From assembly GCF_011077955.1 (NCBI RefSeq), contig NZ_JAALBX010000008.1, positions 62,001 to 126,000 of the forward strand: DNA of 64,000 nucleotides, written 5' to 3'. The notes under the pieces are model-generated. The model did not search any database. It was not told where the DNA came from and worked only from the letters and a program-made list of their open reading frames with translations. Position 1 is the first letter of the stretch, and every line of letters starts with the position of its first letter. The translations under genes and the position numbers were made by a program. This stretch comes from Citrobacter freundii. Its GTDB lineage: Bacteria; Pseudomonadota; Gammaproteobacteria; Enterobacterales; Enterobacteriaceae. Below are positions 10,215 through 19,571 of the stretch, piece by piece.

Positions 10215-10720
10215 GCATCACCCCGCGGGTCTGGGTTATCCAGCACCTCATCGGTTTGCGTCTTGCGCCATTGCGCCAGCCGCGCCAGTAATTCGCTGTC
10301 ATGTTGCGCGAGGATTTGCGCCGCCAGCAGTGCCGCGTTCGCCGCGCCTGCTTTGCCAATCGCGAGCGTCCCAACCGGAATGCCGCGTGGCATTTGCACA
10401 ATTGAGTACAGGCTGTCTACGCCGCTCAGCGCAGCGCTTTGGACCGGCACGCCTAACACGGGCACCAGGGTTTTCGCGGCAATCATGCCCGGTAGATGCG
10501 CCGCGCCGCCAGCGCCGGCAATAATCACCTGATAGCCGTTATCCTGAGCGGATTCGGCAAAACTGAATAATTTATCAGGGGTGCGGTGCGCGGAGACCAC
10601 TTCAACGTGGTGAGGAACATCAAGGGCATCAAGGATTTCAGCGGCATGCTGCATGGTAGCCCAGTCGCTTTTAGACCCCATGACAATGGCGATACGCGCC
10701 GGATGTTGGCTTAAAGACAT
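10211..10720 (-). CDS. purE: N5-CAIR mutase PurE
   Basis: A 169-residue class I PurE that converts N5-CAIR to CAIR. The nucleotide loop [10 protein letters not shown] and the catalytic histidine motif VVSAHRTPD (His45) are intact, as is the [11 protein letters not shown] loop. The start at 10720 is fixed by an AGGAG site 11 bp upstream. An in-frame ATG 60 bp further up would add a tail not found in PurE. A PurR operator lies 83 bp upstream. Confidence 0.97.
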   Translation of the reverse strand: MSLSQHPARIAIVMGSKSDWATMQHAAEILDALDVPHHVEVVSAHRTPDKLFSFAESAQDNGYQVIIAGAGGAAHLPGMIAAKTLVPVLGVPVQSAALSGVDSLYSIVQMPRGIPVGTLAIGKAGAANAALLAAQILAQHDSELLARLAQWRKTQTDEVLDNPDPRGDA

Positions 10721-10802
10721 GCGTCTTAAAACTCCTGTGAGTATGCGAAAACAAGGTGCTTGTCGGTCAGAAGGGCTCAAAGAATAGCATGGAAAAACGG
10801 CA

Positions 10803-10818
10803 AGGAAAACGGTTGCGT
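10803..10818 (-). promoter_or_regulatory. PurR operator of purEK
   Basis: On the minus strand this 16-mer reads ACGCAACCGTTTTCCT. It fits the PurR box (ACGCAAACGTTTTCGT) and, from memory, is the same as the E. coli purE operator. Its position upstream of purE supports purine repression. Confidence 0.85.
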
Positions 10819-11152
10819 GGCGTTATGCGCTGGCTTTTACTCCTCATTCTTGACTGAGGGTGTGGCCGCGCAACACGGCGCACCAGATTAGTCCAGCCCT
10901 ACATCTCTTCCTGTGGCGAGGCCGGGTGTGCCACAGGCACAACAGCTTATTTACCCTATGCCGTAAAATAGTCTGGAGGAGAAGGGGGAAATAGCGATAA
11001 GCAAGCGCCATAAAAAACTCAGGAAAAGTTACAACTACGAATAACGTACCGTACCAGAAGAAACCAAATATATAACGCAGTTAAGTTTTATTTAATGGAT
11101 AGTTCGCTATGTTATTTTATAAACCCCATTATTCCGTAAACAGAATAATGTG
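10819..11152. other. Intergenic region between purE and the DUF1471 gene
   Basis: No gene is supported. An 8-bp inverted repeat, CCTGTGGC / GCCACAGG, lies around 10911-10938 and another, CATTATTC / GAATAATG, at about 11128-11150, next to the larger hairpin at 11153-11183. The stretch turns AT-rich after 10990. I see no recognisable RNA gene. Confidence 0.5.
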
Positions 11153-11183
11153 TTATGCCACTCCGGAACCCGGAGTGGCATAA
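11153..11183 (-). terminator. Strong hairpin after the DUF1471 gene
   Basis: TTATGCCACTCCGG and CCGGAGTGGCATAA form a perfect 14-bp stem with a 3-nt loop, six bases past the stop codon. There is no clear T-tract on the minus strand, so it may act as a 3' stabiliser or a weak terminator. Confidence 0.65.
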
Positions 11184-11189
11184 GAAGCG

Positions 11190-11465
11190 TTATTTTTTCT
11201 TATAAATATTGGCTGTACCATGAATAAGATTATTGGTATTGGCGGAAGTGATAACCACTACGTCTGCGCCTTTCGCATCAGCCTTTTCAAGAAGCTCTTT
11301 CTTGGCATCGGATGCGGACATTTCACCAGAGGTGGAGATGCTACCAATTTTCTCGTATTTTGATTCCACTTTCGCAAAATCAGCTTTTTCCATTATTTCA
11401 GCGGCAAAAACATTGGAAGCAAACAGAACGGCGGAGCCCAGCAGAATGGCTGTAGTCTTTTTCAT
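11190..11465 (-). CDS. DUF1471 (YhcN/BhsA-like) small periplasmic protein
   Basis: A 91-residue exported protein. Residues 1-21 form a signal peptide ([21 protein letters not shown]). The mature part is one DUF1471 domain, with the typical pattern GSISTSGEM followed by a [12 protein letters not shown] strand. Family members (BhsA, McbA, YhcN, YdgH) are stress-induced envelope proteins affecting biofilm or acid and peroxide response. Their molecular role is poorly known. The gene is an insertion relative to the E. coli purE-lpxH junction and has its own promoter region with a dyad at 11502-11527. Confidence 0.88.
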   Translation of the reverse strand: MKKTTAILLGSAVLFASNVFAAEIMEKADFAKVESKYEKIGSISTSGEMSASDAKKELLEKADAKGADVVVITSANTNNLIHGTANIYKKK

Positions 11466-11501
11466 AACCCAGTTCCTTGCAGAATTGATATGCCATCATC
11501 G

Positions 11502-11527
11502 TATATCCACAAAATAAAGTGGATATA
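11502..11527 (-). promoter_or_regulatory. Dyad upstream of the DUF1471 gene, candidate operator
   Basis: TATATCCAC (11502-11510) and GTGGATATA (11519-11527) are perfect inverted repeats around an AT-only 8-bp spacer, 37 bp upstream of the start codon. Position and symmetry suggest a regulator site. The regulator is unknown. Confidence 0.45.
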
Positions 11528-11624
11528 AAGAGCATGGTAGATAAAAACTAAAAAAACCATCTTGTCGGGTATGAGTTTTTAATAAATCTGCGCCATGTGA
11601 AATTTGCCAGGTTTTTACCTGTGA

Positions 11625-12347
11625 TTAATACGGGAAGAACAGCAATTCAATACCGTGTTCGCTGACCTTAACCATGGAACCCTCATGATGCCAGGCGCCG
11701 AGCACATAACGTTGGGCAGGTTGATTGCCAATTTCAAGGGCATGTATGGCAGGGCGATGGGTATGTCCGTGGATCAAGTGTTGAACGTGATGGTGGGTCA
11801 TCGCATCTATCACCGCCTGGCTATTCACATCCATGATCGTCTCGGATTTCGTCTGGTTAGACGCTTTACTGCCGGCGCGCATTTTCGCGGCGATACGCTG
11901 GCGGACAAAGAGCGGCAGCGCAAGAAACAGCATTTGCAGCCAGCGCTGTTGTACCCTGGCGCGAAAGCGTTGATAACCGACATCGTCGGTACACAGCGTG
12001 TCGCCGTGCATTATCAACATGCGCTTACCATAAAGCGTCAGCACTTTTTCTGCTGGCAACAGGGTCATGCCGCTTTGGCGCGCATAACGCAAACCCACCA
12101 GAAAATCACGATTACCGTGGATGAAATAGCAGGGCACGCCGCTGTCAACGAGCGCCTTAATGGCGGCGGCGACGGTGGCATGTAGCGGATTCGGATCGTC
12201 ATCGCCAATCCAGGCTTCAAACAAATCGCCCAGAATATATAACGCATCCGCTGAGCGGGCTTCTCCCTGCAACAAACGTAGAAAACCGGCGGTTATCGCC
12301 GGTTCTTCGTTACTTAAGTGGAGATCTGCAATAAACAGTGTTGCCAC
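11625..12347 (-). CDS. lpxH: UDP-2,3-diacylglucosamine hydrolase LpxH
   Basis: A 240-residue metallophosphoesterase that hydrolyses UDP-2,3-diacylglucosamine to lipid X and UMP, the fourth step of lipid A synthesis, at the inner membrane face. All metallophosphoesterase motifs are present: [27 protein letters not shown] and HGHTHRP. Length equals the E. coli enzyme. It follows ppiB by 3 bp on the same strand. Confidence 0.97.
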   Translation of the reverse strand: MATLFIADLHLSNEEPAITAGFLRLLQGEARSADALYILGDLFEAWIGDDDPNPLHATVAAAIKALVDSGVPCYFIHGNRDFLVGLRYARQSGMTLLPAEKVLTLYGKRMLIMHGDTLCTDDVGYQRFRARVQQRWLQMLFLALPLFVRQRIAAKMRAGSKASNQTKSETIMDVNSQAVIDAMTHHHVQHLIHGHTHRPAIHALEIGNQPAQRYVLGAWHHEGSMVKVSEHGIELLFFPY

Positions 12348-12350
12348 AGA

Positions 12351-12845
12351 TTACTCGCTGACGGTGACGCGCTCGATGATGACGTCGTCTTTCGGCACAT
12401 CCTGATGCATGCCGCTGCGACCTGTCGGCACCGCTTTGATTTTGTCTACCACGTCCATGCCTTCCGCCACTTCAGCGAACACGCAATAACCCCAACCTTG
12501 CAGGCTTTCGCCGCTGAAGTTCAGGAAGTCGTTATCAACCACGTTGATAAAGAACTGTGCGGTTGCAGAGTGCGGTGCCTGGGTACGCGCCATGGCGAGG
12601 GTGCCACGGGTGTTTTTCAGACCGTTATTGGCTTCGTTCTGAATAGGATCTTTAGTCGGTTTCTGCGTCATGCCCGGTTCAAAACCGCCGCCCTGCACCA
12701 TAAAACCGTTGATTACACGGTGGAAAATGGTGTTGTCGTAGAAACCTTCGCGGCAGTAGTCCAGGAAGTTTTTAACCGTTAACGGGGCTTTATCATCAAA
12801 CGTTTTGATGACGATATCGCCGTGATTGGTATGAAAAGTAACCAT
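12351..12845 (-). CDS. ppiB: Cytoplasmic peptidyl-prolyl cis-trans isomerase B (cyclophilin)
   Basis: A 164-residue single-domain cyclophilin without a signal peptide. The active-site signature [13 protein letters not shown] (with the catalytic Arg) and the following [10 protein letters not shown] and [10 protein letters not shown] blocks are typical. Size matches E. coli PpiB. It forms an operon with lpxH, and its promoter region faces the divergent cysS gene. Confidence 0.97.
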   Translation of the reverse strand: MVTFHTNHGDIVIKTFDDKAPLTVKNFLDYCREGFYDNTIFHRVINGFMVQGGGFEPGMTQKPTKDPIQNEANNGLKNTRGTLAMARTQAPHSATAQFFINVVDNDFLNFSGESLQGWGYCVFAEVAEGMDVVDKIKAVPTGRSGMHQDVPKDDVIIERVTVSE

Positions 12846-13022
12846 GCTTGCATCCTGTTCTGTGTTATGGGTGCTGTAACCTGCTTTTCAGGCCACACCG
12901 AGGAGGTTGTTATAGCATAACTCACCGGGAACGATCACCTTGCAAAGTGTGCTCCTTCCGGCTTGAATTTTGGGTTAATATACTTTTTTACCTGTAACCA
13001 CACACTGACACGGAATCGCCTG

Positions 13023-14408
13023 ATGTTAAAAATCTTTAATACCCTAAGTCGCCAAAAAGAGGAATTTAAACCAATACATGCCGGGGAAGTCGGGATGTAC
13101 GTGTGTGGTATCACGGTTTACGATCTCTGTCATATTGGCCATGGGCGTACTTTTGTCGCGTTTGACGTGGTGGCGCGTTACCTGCGTTTTTTAGGCTACA
13201 AGCTCAAATACGTGCGCAACATTACCGACATTGATGACAAAATCATCAAACGTGCGAACGAAAACGGCGAGAATTTTGTCGCGCTCGTCGATCGCATGGT
13301 CGCCGAAATGCACAAAGATTTTGATGCGCTCAATATTTTGCGCCCAGACAACGAACCGCGTGCGACCCAGCATATTCCGGAAATTATCGAAATTGTTGAA
13401 CAACTGATCGCTCGCGGTCACGCCTACGTGGCGTCAAACGGCGATGTGATGTTCGCCGTCGATACCGATGCCGATTACGGCCTGCTGTCGCGCCAGGATC
13501 TGGACCAGCTCCAGGCGGGGGCGCGCGTTGAAGTCGCCGATGTGAAACGCAATCCAATGGATTTCGTGCTGTGGAAGATGTCCAAGCCGGGCGAACCGAG
13601 CTGGCCGTCTCCGTGGGGCGAAGGGCGTCCGGGCTGGCATATTGAATGTTCGGCGATGAACTGCAAACAATTAGGCAGCCATTTCGATATTCATGGCGGC
13701 GGCTCCGATTTAATGTTCCCGCACCATGAAAATGAACTCGCTCAGTCTACCTGCGCCCACGACGGCGAATACGTCAATTACTGGATGCACTCCGGTATGG
13801 TGATGGTTGACCGCGAAAAGATGTCTAAATCGCTCGGCAACTTCTTTACCGTACGCGACGTGTTGAAATTCTACGATCCGGAAACCATCCGTTATTTCCT
13901 GATGTCCGGTCACTACAGAAGCCAGTTGAACTACAGCGAAGATAACCTCAAGCAGGCGCGTTCTGCGCTGGAGCGTCTGTATATCGCTTTGCGCGGTACC
14001 GACGTTAATGCAATGGCTGCGGGTGGCGAAGCGTTTGAAGCGCGTTTTGTTGAAGCGATGAACGATGATTTCAACACGCCGGAAGCCTATTCCGTGCTGT
14101 TTGATATGGCGCGTGAAGTGAACCGTCTGAAAAGCGATGATAAGGGCGCAGCGGACCAGTTAGCGTCGCACCTGCGTAAGCTTGGTGGCGTGTTGGGGCT
14201 GCTGGAGCACGATCCAGAGCAGTTCCTGCAAAGCGGCGCGCAGGCGGATGACGGCGAAGTGGCCGAAATCGAAGCGTTAATCCAACAGCGGCTTGATGCC
14301 CGTAAAGCTAAAGACTGGGCGGCGGCAGATGCGGCGCGTGACCGGTTGAATGAGATGGGGATTGTGCTGGAGGATGGACCGCAAGGCACCATCTGGCGCA
14401 GGAAATAA
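13023..14408 (+). CDS. cysS: Cysteinyl-tRNA synthetase
   Basis: A 461-residue class I aminoacyl-tRNA synthetase. The HIGH motif is HIGHGR (about 38) and KMSKS is present ([10 protein letters not shown]). Zinc ligands include Cys28 (YVCGITVYD), the WHIECSAM cysteine and the HHENE histidine. The start at 13023 ([15 protein letters not shown]) gives exactly the E. coli length. An in-frame ATG 60 bp earlier adds a hydrophobic stretch absent from the family. A strong terminator follows. Confidence 0.97.
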   Translation: MLKIFNTLSRQKEEFKPIHAGEVGMYVCGITVYDLCHIGHGRTFVAFDVVARYLRFLGYKLKYVRNITDIDDKIIKRANENGENFVALVDRMVAEMHKDFDALNILRPDNEPRATQHIPEIIEIVEQLIARGHAYVASNGDVMFAVDTDADYGLLSRQDLDQLQAGARVEVADVKRNPMDFVLWKMSKPGEPSWPSPWGEGRPGWHIECSAMNCKQLGSHFDIHGGGSDLMFPHHENELAQSTCAHDGEYVNYWMHSGMVMVDREKMSKSLGNFFTVRDVLKFYDPETIRYFLMSGHYRSQLNYSEDNLKQARSALERLYIALRGTDVNAMAAGGEAFEARFVEAMNDDFNTPEAYSVLFDMAREVNRLKSDDKGAADQLASHLRKLGGVLGLLEHDPEQFLQSGAQADDGEVAEIEALIQQRLDARKAKDWAAADAARDRLNEMGIVLEDGPQGTIWRRK

Positions 14409-14413
14409 TCATC

Positions 14414-14441
14414 AAAAAAGCGGCGTAAGCCGCTTTTTTTT
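14414..14441 (+). terminator. Bidirectional terminator between cysS and ybcI
   Basis: AAAAAAGCGGC, loop GTAA, GCCGCTTTTTT: a perfect hairpin flanked by A and T runs, serving both convergent genes. Confidence 0.92.
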
Positions 14442-14450
14442 GCCTGCGAT

Positions 14451-14975
14451 TTAGCGACGGCGCAGACGCCATAACACCAGCGCCAGTAGCGCGCCGGGGA
14501 GCCACACCCATAACAGCTCGGAGACGATCACTTGATGCCCGGCAGGCGTCAGGTATTTTGTTAACGCGAATGGCGCAACCTTAATGACCTGCCAGGGCGC
14601 GAAAAAGCGTTCAGAAGACCAGGGCCACAGCCAACCTACGCCTTTACCGCCTGTGGTCACTGAATCCAGCAGGCTGTGCGAGAGCAGCGATACCGTCAAA
14701 AATAACCAGCAGCGCACCAGCCCGGCCTGAAACCAACGTCTGCCAATCAGCACGCAAAGTAGCGGCACCATAAACGCAAACAGCAGCGAGTGGGTAAATC
14801 CACGATGACCAAAGACATTGCCGTACTCGACGCCCAGGCGGAAAGACAGCACGTCGGCATCGGGCAGCATGGCAAGGGCGACACCCGTTAAGAGCAAACG
14901 ACCCGGTATAATTTTTTTGCCAAGACCCAATCCGAGGCAAAGGGGGACGGCGGCATGAGTGATGATAGTCGGCAT
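14451..14975 (-). CDS. ybcI: Inner-membrane putative metal-dependent hydrolase YbcI
   Basis: A 174-residue YdjM/YbcI-type (DUF457) membrane protein. Conserved polar motifs THAAVPL near the start, LPDADV and GHRGFTHSLLFA supply the histidine and aspartate pattern expected for a membrane metal-dependent hydrolase. Several hydrophobic helices follow. Substrate is unknown. In E. coli the next gene is ybcJ; here a 7.7 kb block is inserted between them. Confidence 0.9.
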   Translation of the reverse strand: MPTIITHAAVPLCLGLGLGKKIIPGRLLLTGVALAMLPDADVLSFRLGVEYGNVFGHRGFTHSLLFAFMVPLLCVLIGRRWFQAGLVRCWLFLTVSLLSHSLLDSVTTGGKGVGWLWPWSSERFFAPWQVIKVAPFALTKYLTPAGHQVIVSELLWVWLPGALLALVLWRLRRR

Positions 14976-15174
14976 AGTAGCTTCCGAAGAGTAACGTTGG
15001 GCAACTATAACCCAACGCCAGGCTTACATGAGCGTAGTAATATCTTAAACGTGCAGCGGCAAAGCGGCTTTGCGCAATGTCCTTAACTTCCTGACCGATA
15101 TGCAGGAACACATTTTTAAACTTTTTTATGTTCCAGTAAAAACAGAGAGTTAGCCATTAATTCTGTTTGCTTAC

Positions 15175-15231
15175 TTGCGATGTGCTCATGGACTGCCAGT
15201 CTTAAAACAGTCATATCATCAAACATCGCAA
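15175..15231 (+). promoter_or_regulatory. Spaced inverted repeat upstream of the SDR gene
   Basis: TTGCGATGT (15175-15183) and ACATCGCAA (15223-15231) are perfect 9-bp inverted copies with 39 bp between them, ending 17 bp before the SDR start codon. They could be paired operator half-sites or a leader stem. The LacI operator sequence found at 18657-18685 is not repeated here. Confidence 0.4.
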
Positions 15232-15248
15232 CATAAACAGGAGGTTAT

Positions 15249-16013
15249 ATGGCACGTTTTCAGCAGAAGGTCGTGGTGATCACAGGCGCAGGCTCCGGTA
15301 TTGGCGAGGGCGCGGCAAAACGCTTTGCCGAGGAAGGCGCAAGTGTCGTTCTGGTGGGGCGCACCCCGGAGAAACTGGAAAAGGTCGCGGCTAAACTTCC
15401 ACAGGGCAAACATTTAGTGGTGCCTTGCGACGTATCAAAAGCCGATGAGGTGGAAAACCTGGCCCAGCGCGTGGTGGAGGAATATGGCCGCGTGGATGTA
15501 CTGGTGAATAATGCGGGAGTCATCGTTCAGGGCCGCATCGACGAAATTAAATTGAGCGACTGGGAAACGTTGATGGGTACCGATCTGAATGGCGTGTTTT
15601 ATTGCACTCATTACTTCATGCCGGAACTGCTCAAAACCAAAGGCAACATCGTCAATATTTCGTCTGTTTCAGGGCTTGGCGGAGACTGGGGGATGAGCGT
15701 GTACAACGCCGCGAAGGGCGCTGTCACTAACTTTACCCGCGCGCTGGCGATGGATCACGGCGCAGATGGCGTACGCGTTAATGCGATTTGCCCGGGTTTT
15801 ACGTTTACCGATTTGACGGAAGACATGAAGCAGAACGAGCCGTTACTGCAAAAATTCTATGAGCGCATTCCTCTTAAGCGCGCCGGCGAGCCGGAAGATA
15901 TCGCTGACGCCATCGCTTTTATCGCAAGCGATGAGGCGCGTTATATCACTGGCGTCAATTTGCTGGTCGATGGCGGCCTTACTGCATCGAACGGTCAACC
16001 GCCGCAGGCCTGA
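15249..16013 (+). CDS. Short-chain dehydrogenase/reductase, unknown substrate
   Basis: A 254-residue classical SDR oxidoreductase. The nucleotide-binding motif is TGAGSGIGEG (about 12-21), the NNAG motif is present (VLVNNAGV), and the catalytic triad is Ser (ISSVSG) plus Tyr and Lys in YNAAK. The C-terminus has the VDGG motif common to sugar or polyol dehydrogenases. An AGGAGG site precedes the ATG. It converges on a LacI-family repressor and PTS gene with only 4 bp between stops. A role in the same sugar pathway is possible, but that is inference. Confidence 0.85.
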   Translation: MARFQQKVVVITGAGSGIGEGAAKRFAEEGASVVLVGRTPEKLEKVAAKLPQGKHLVVPCDVSKADEVENLAQRVVEEYGRVDVLVNNAGVIVQGRIDEIKLSDWETLMGTDLNGVFYCTHYFMPELLKTKGNIVNISSVSGLGGDWGMSVYNAAKGAVTNFTRALAMDHGADGVRVNAICPGFTFTDLTEDMKQNEPLLQKFYERIPLKRAGEPEDIADAIAFIASDEARYITGVNLLVDGGLTASNGQPPQA

Positions 16014-16017
16014 CGTG

Positions 16018-17031
16018 TCAGGCCGATCCGCGCACGACTAACTGGCCGGACAGGGTTATCCGCTGCACCGGCAAATCGGTGGTTTTAAGTTTGCGGATCA
16101 GTAACTGCGCCGCCTGACGCCCGGTTTCTTCACTGGCGGAAGAGACATAGGTGAAAGACGGCGTAGTCAGATTGATCATTAAATCTTCAAAACCTATCAG
16201 AGAAACCTGTTGGGTAAGGAACACGTCTTTGCCCACAGTACGCCCGACCTGATTAATTGCATCGATACACCCGATAATGGCGTTTGGCGAATGGCACAGC
16301 AGGGCGGTGATTTTATTGTTGCTCTCAAGCAGTTCACGCACGACGGCGCTGGCCGCAAGGGTATCTTCCCGGCAGGCGGGCGTAAATTCCTCACGCGGCA
16401 CCAGACCATATTGCGTCAATGCCGCTCGGTAGCCGGAAAGCCTTTCATGCCGGATAAGACAACGGCTATCCCCGCCGATATAGGCGATATTGCGATGCCC
16501 GCGTTCAATCAAATAGCGCGTGGCAAGGCTCCCTGCCTGGCGATTATCGCGCATCACCACATCGCGTGTGCAGTTGAGCGGCGACTGCGACACCACCACC
16601 ATCGGCAGCAGACTTTCACTAATGGCCGTTGGAACGCTGTCGGTTTTTGATTCGGCATCAATATAAATTACGCCTGCCACACCCTGACGGGTAAAGGCCA
16701 GCAGCGCTTGTTCAAGGCGTTCAACATTGCCCTGCGGCTGGGCCAGTACCACCATAAATCCCTGCTGTTCCAGTTCATTTACAATGCTTGCCGTAACGCG
16801 GATAGCGAAGGGATCGTTGAAATCATGCAGCACAAGGCCGATAAGATTGGACGTGTTAGAGCGAAGATTGGCGGCCGCCATATTATGGACATAACCCAGC
16901 TCATCGATAGCGGCCTGAACCTTTTCAATCGTTGCCTGGGATATTTTTCCTTTCTGGCGTAACACTAAAGAGACGGTGGAAACAGACACCTCCGCCCGCT
17001 TGGCCACGTCAATAATACTGACCTTTTTCAT
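16018..17031 (-). CDS. LacI-family transcriptional repressor (MalI-like)
   Basis: A 337-residue regulator. The N-terminal helix-turn-helix reads VSIIDVAKRAEVSVSTVSL, followed by the hinge and a periplasmic-binding-protein-like effector domain (about 60-337). The start at 17031 has an AGGAG site; longer in-frame starts would place 30 unusual residues before the HTH. It lies 79 bp downstream of the PTS permease gene on the same strand, like the malI-malX pairing in function though not in layout. It probably binds the tandem palindromic operator at 18657-18685. Effector sugar unknown. Confidence 0.88.
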   Translation of the reverse strand: MKKVSIIDVAKRAEVSVSTVSLVLRQKGKISQATIEKVQAAIDELGYVHNMAAANLRSNTSNLIGLVLHDFNDPFAIRVTASIVNELEQQGFMVVLAQPQGNVERLEQALLAFTRQGVAGVIYIDAESKTDSVPTAISESLLPMVVVSQSPLNCTRDVVMRDNRQAGSLATRYLIERGHRNIAYIGGDSRCLIRHERLSGYRAALTQYGLVPREEFTPACREDTLAASAVVRELLESNNKITALLCHSPNAIIGCIDAINQVGRTVGKDVFLTQQVSLIGFEDLMINLTTPSFTYVSSASEETGRQAAQLLIRKLKTTDLPVQRITLSGQLVVRGSA

Positions 17032-17110
17032 CGCTCTCCTGCTCAAATCCTTTTCTGCGAAAAAACTAACGCCCCCTGTAACATACAGGAGGCGCAGCAG
17101 AAAATCGCAA

Positions 17111-18610
17111 TCACTTACCAATCATAGTGGAAATGGTCTGGGCGATAAATTGCGCTCGCGCGCCAAAAATCACCTGTACGCCGCTGTCGCCAACAAACAC
17201 CACGCCGCGCGCTCCAACGCTGTTTAACCCATCGCGGTCAACCAGCCCTGCTTTACCCACTTCAAGGCGCAGACGGGTAATACACGAGCCGACGCTGTCG
17301 ATATTATCCGCGCCGCCCAACAGTTGAATAATATCTGTCGCCAGTTCGGCATCGGTCTTATCGTCGGCATTCACGGCGATTTCGGCGCGGCCCGGCGTTT
17401 TCACATCAAAACGGCGAATAACATACCGGAATGTGAAGTAGTAAATCAGACCCATCGGCACGCCGACGATAATCGCATTCAGGAAGTTGGTTTGATAGCC
17501 ATTAAAGGATGGCAAAATCCCGAACGAAATATAATCGATAAGCCCGGCGGAAAACGATTTCGCAATATGGGCATGCAGTAAGTACATACACATATAGGAA
17601 AGCCCGGCCATCACGGCGTTAAACACATACAGCACCGGCGCGACGAAAATAAAGGTGAACTCGACCGGCTCAGTGATACCGGTTAAAAAGCAAGTTAACG
17701 CCGCGGAGAACAGAATACCGGAGGCGATTTTTTTGTTTTTGGTATTGGCTTCGTGATACATGGCAAGACACGCGGCAGGCAGCGCGAATAACATCAGCGG
17801 GAATTCACCCTGCATAAATTTGCCGGCGTTCTGATAGGTATCGCTACTAAAGCTTTTGACGCCTTCTTCCAGCATTTTGAACCAGATAGTCTGATCGCCG
17901 TGGATAACCTGGCCTGTGGCTGTGGTGTAATCACCAAAGGAATACCAGAAGGAGGGATACCAGATATGGTGCAGACCGAGCGGAATAAGCGCGCGCTCTA
18001 CCAGCCCGAAAATAAAGGTCGATACCGCCTGGTTATCACCATTCACTACCAGTGAAAGCGCATCAATCCCGGCCTGAATATGTTGCCAGACGTAGGGCAG
18101 GGCGAGGCCCAGAAGAAATGACAGCACCGCCGTGGCGATCGCCACAAAACGTTTCCCGGAGAAGAAGCCTAAAAATTCCGGCAACTGCATCGTGTGGAAA
18201 CGGTTATAACACCAGGCCGCCAGGATACCGCAGATAAGGCCGCCGAAGACGCCCATCTGCAGGGTAGGAATGCCGACCACCATGGCGTATTTCCCGCCGC
18301 TGGAGGCCATTTCCGGCGTGATGTTTAACACCGTGCCGATGGTGATATTGGTGATAAACACCGAGACCGCGGCCGACAACGCCGCAATGCCGGATTCAGA
18401 TGCCAGCCCCACCGCAGAACCAATCGCAAACAGCATCGGCAGGTTATCGAAAATAACCCCGCCTGCGTTCATCATAAGCGGTAAGTGGAATTTATCACCA
18501 AACGCCAGCAGCAGACCGGCTGCCGGTAACAGTGAAATAGGCAGCATTAATGCGCGGCCTATCATCGATAGCTTTGAAAGCGATTTAACTAATCCTGACA
18601 TCAGACTCAT
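17111..18610 (-). CDS. PTS sugar permease, glucose/maltose-type EIICB
   Basis: A 499-residue fused transporter. The EIIC membrane domain (about 1-400) has the substrate-motif GITEPVEF and about ten helices. The C-terminal EIIB domain (about 415-499) carries the phosphorylation cysteine in SCITRLRLEV. There is no EIIA domain, so it would rely on a separate EIIA such as Crr. Domain order and length resemble MalX/PtsG family members. It is the first gene of a two-gene unit with the LacI-type repressor and has two overlapping operator palindromes 47-75 bp upstream. The sugar cannot be told from the sequence. Confidence 0.9.
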   Translation of the reverse strand: MSLMSGLVKSLSKLSMIGRALMLPISLLPAAGLLLAFGDKFHLPLMMNAGGVIFDNLPMLFAIGSAVGLASESGIAALSAAVSVFITNITIGTVLNITPEMASSGGKYAMVVGIPTLQMGVFGGLICGILAAWCYNRFHTMQLPEFLGFFSGKRFVAIATAVLSFLLGLALPYVWQHIQAGIDALSLVVNGDNQAVSTFIFGLVERALIPLGLHHIWYPSFWYSFGDYTTATGQVIHGDQTIWFKMLEEGVKSFSSDTYQNAGKFMQGEFPLMLFALPAACLAMYHEANTKNKKIASGILFSAALTCFLTGITEPVEFTFIFVAPVLYVFNAVMAGLSYMCMYLLHAHIAKSFSAGLIDYISFGILPSFNGYQTNFLNAIIVGVPMGLIYYFTFRYVIRRFDVKTPGRAEIAVNADDKTDAELATDIIQLLGGADNIDSVGSCITRLRLEVGKAGLVDRDGLNSVGARGVVFVGDSGVQVIFGARAQFIAQTISTMIGK

Positions 18611-18656
18611 GCTGATTTCCCCCGAAGTAGACCGGGCTTATGCCCTGTTTTATGTA

Positions 18657-18685
18657 AGTAGAACGTTTTAGTAGAACGTTCTACT
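18657..18685 (-). promoter_or_regulatory. Tandem LacI-family operators of the PTS gene
   Basis: AGTAGAACGTTCTACT (18670-18685) is a perfect 16-bp palindrome with the central CG typical of LacI-family operators. A second copy with 14 of 16 matches (18657-18672) overlaps it by 3 bp with centres 13 bp apart. Together they sit in the promoter region of the PTS permease gene and next to the repressor gene in the same unit. Confidence 0.8.
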
Positions 18686-19094
18686 TATCATGATTCAGAA
18701 GATTCCTTCCCCGCAACAAAAATTTAACGACAAGCCAGAGCAAATTCTTATTTTTTTGAAGGGCGTCAGAAAAATCATGCATTCCCCTTTCGGTAACATG
18801 AAAGAAGAAGAGGCAGTGAAGGTTATTTTTGTAAGTGTATGTTTAAGAACGGCGGAGACATGAGTGAATTAAACGGGAAGAAAGTTAAATAATCGGAAAA
18901 TGCCCACTTAATTATTAATTAAGTAAATAAAATGAATGTATTTAATTGATTCGTAATATGATTCGGTTTGGCGATTATTTACTGGTCATTGTTTTTAATG
19001 TTGAGTTTAAGAGATAATAGTCGCCTTGCTTAAATGAAAACTCTGGAAACAGACGACAATCGCTTACTCTTCAGAAATTTAATGGGGTTATACT
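18686..19094. other. AT-rich intergenic region between divergent PTS and lipoprotein genes
   Basis: No protein gene is supported. The sequence becomes strongly AT-rich after about 18,880, with repeated TTAATTA and AATTAAG tracts, consistent with horizontally acquired DNA and H-NS-type silencing. It should contain the promoters of the PTS gene (leftward) and the lipoprotein gene (rightward), but I cannot point to convincing boxes. Confidence 0.5.
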
Positions 19095-19571
19095 GTGGGT
19101 TGTTTTTATAAATCGAACGAATATATTTTGAAAAGAGCAATCAGCATGTCTCTGGCGGCGCTTTTTTTATTGACGGGTTGCCATAGCAATAAAGGTAACC
19201 TTGCCCAGGCTAGCCCGGAAGCGTCCTCTCCAGCTCAACTCGTGCCTGCGCCATCAGAGGAAGCATTATCCCCGAACGCCCCTTCCACCCTTGAAAATGA
19301 AGATGCGTCTGCTAAGGGATCAGCCACTATCTGTCAGCATGAACTTGCGGCTTTGGCAAAAATTAACCCGGCAAAGTATGCGACCCAAAAAGTGGTGTTT
19401 GACAATTTATTAAAAAGTGCGTCTGTGTATTCAATGGTTCGAAGCGATGTTAATGCTGATACCAAAGATATTATGGATACGTTATATAAATATAAAACTC
19501 AAAAGATCTGTAACGATATTGAACAGGCTATTCATGATTCGCTGATTGCGCGTGGAGAGAATGTGAAATGA
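19095..19571 (+). CDS. Putative lipoprotein coupled to the coiled-coil FKBP gene
   Basis: Up to 158 residues. A lipoprotein signal ends in LFLLTGC, with the cysteine as lipidation site. A proline/alanine/serine-rich linker (about 35-70) follows, then a helical C-terminal part with one internal Cys pair (TICQ, KICN). The start is uncertain: GTG at 19095 gives a long n-region containing KR, TTG at 19128 gives MKRAISMSL, and ATG at 19146 would lack positive charges. Its stop overlaps the ATG of the next gene (ATGA at 19568). I do not recognise the family. Coupling suggests the two proteins act together in the envelope. Confidence 0.75.
   Translation: MGCFYKSNEYILKRAISMSLAALFLLTGCHSNKGNLAQASPEASSPAQLVPAPSEEALSPNAPSTLENEDASAKGSATICQHELAALAKINPAKYATQKVVFDNLLKSASVYSMVRSDVNADTKDIMDTLYKYKTQKICNDIEQAIHDSLIARGENVK

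Noticed and set aside
16018-17121. Upstream in-frame start for the LacI-type repressor
   Set aside because: It would overlap the end of the PTS gene and add 30 residues before the helix-turn-helix; the start at 17031 has a proper ribosome site.
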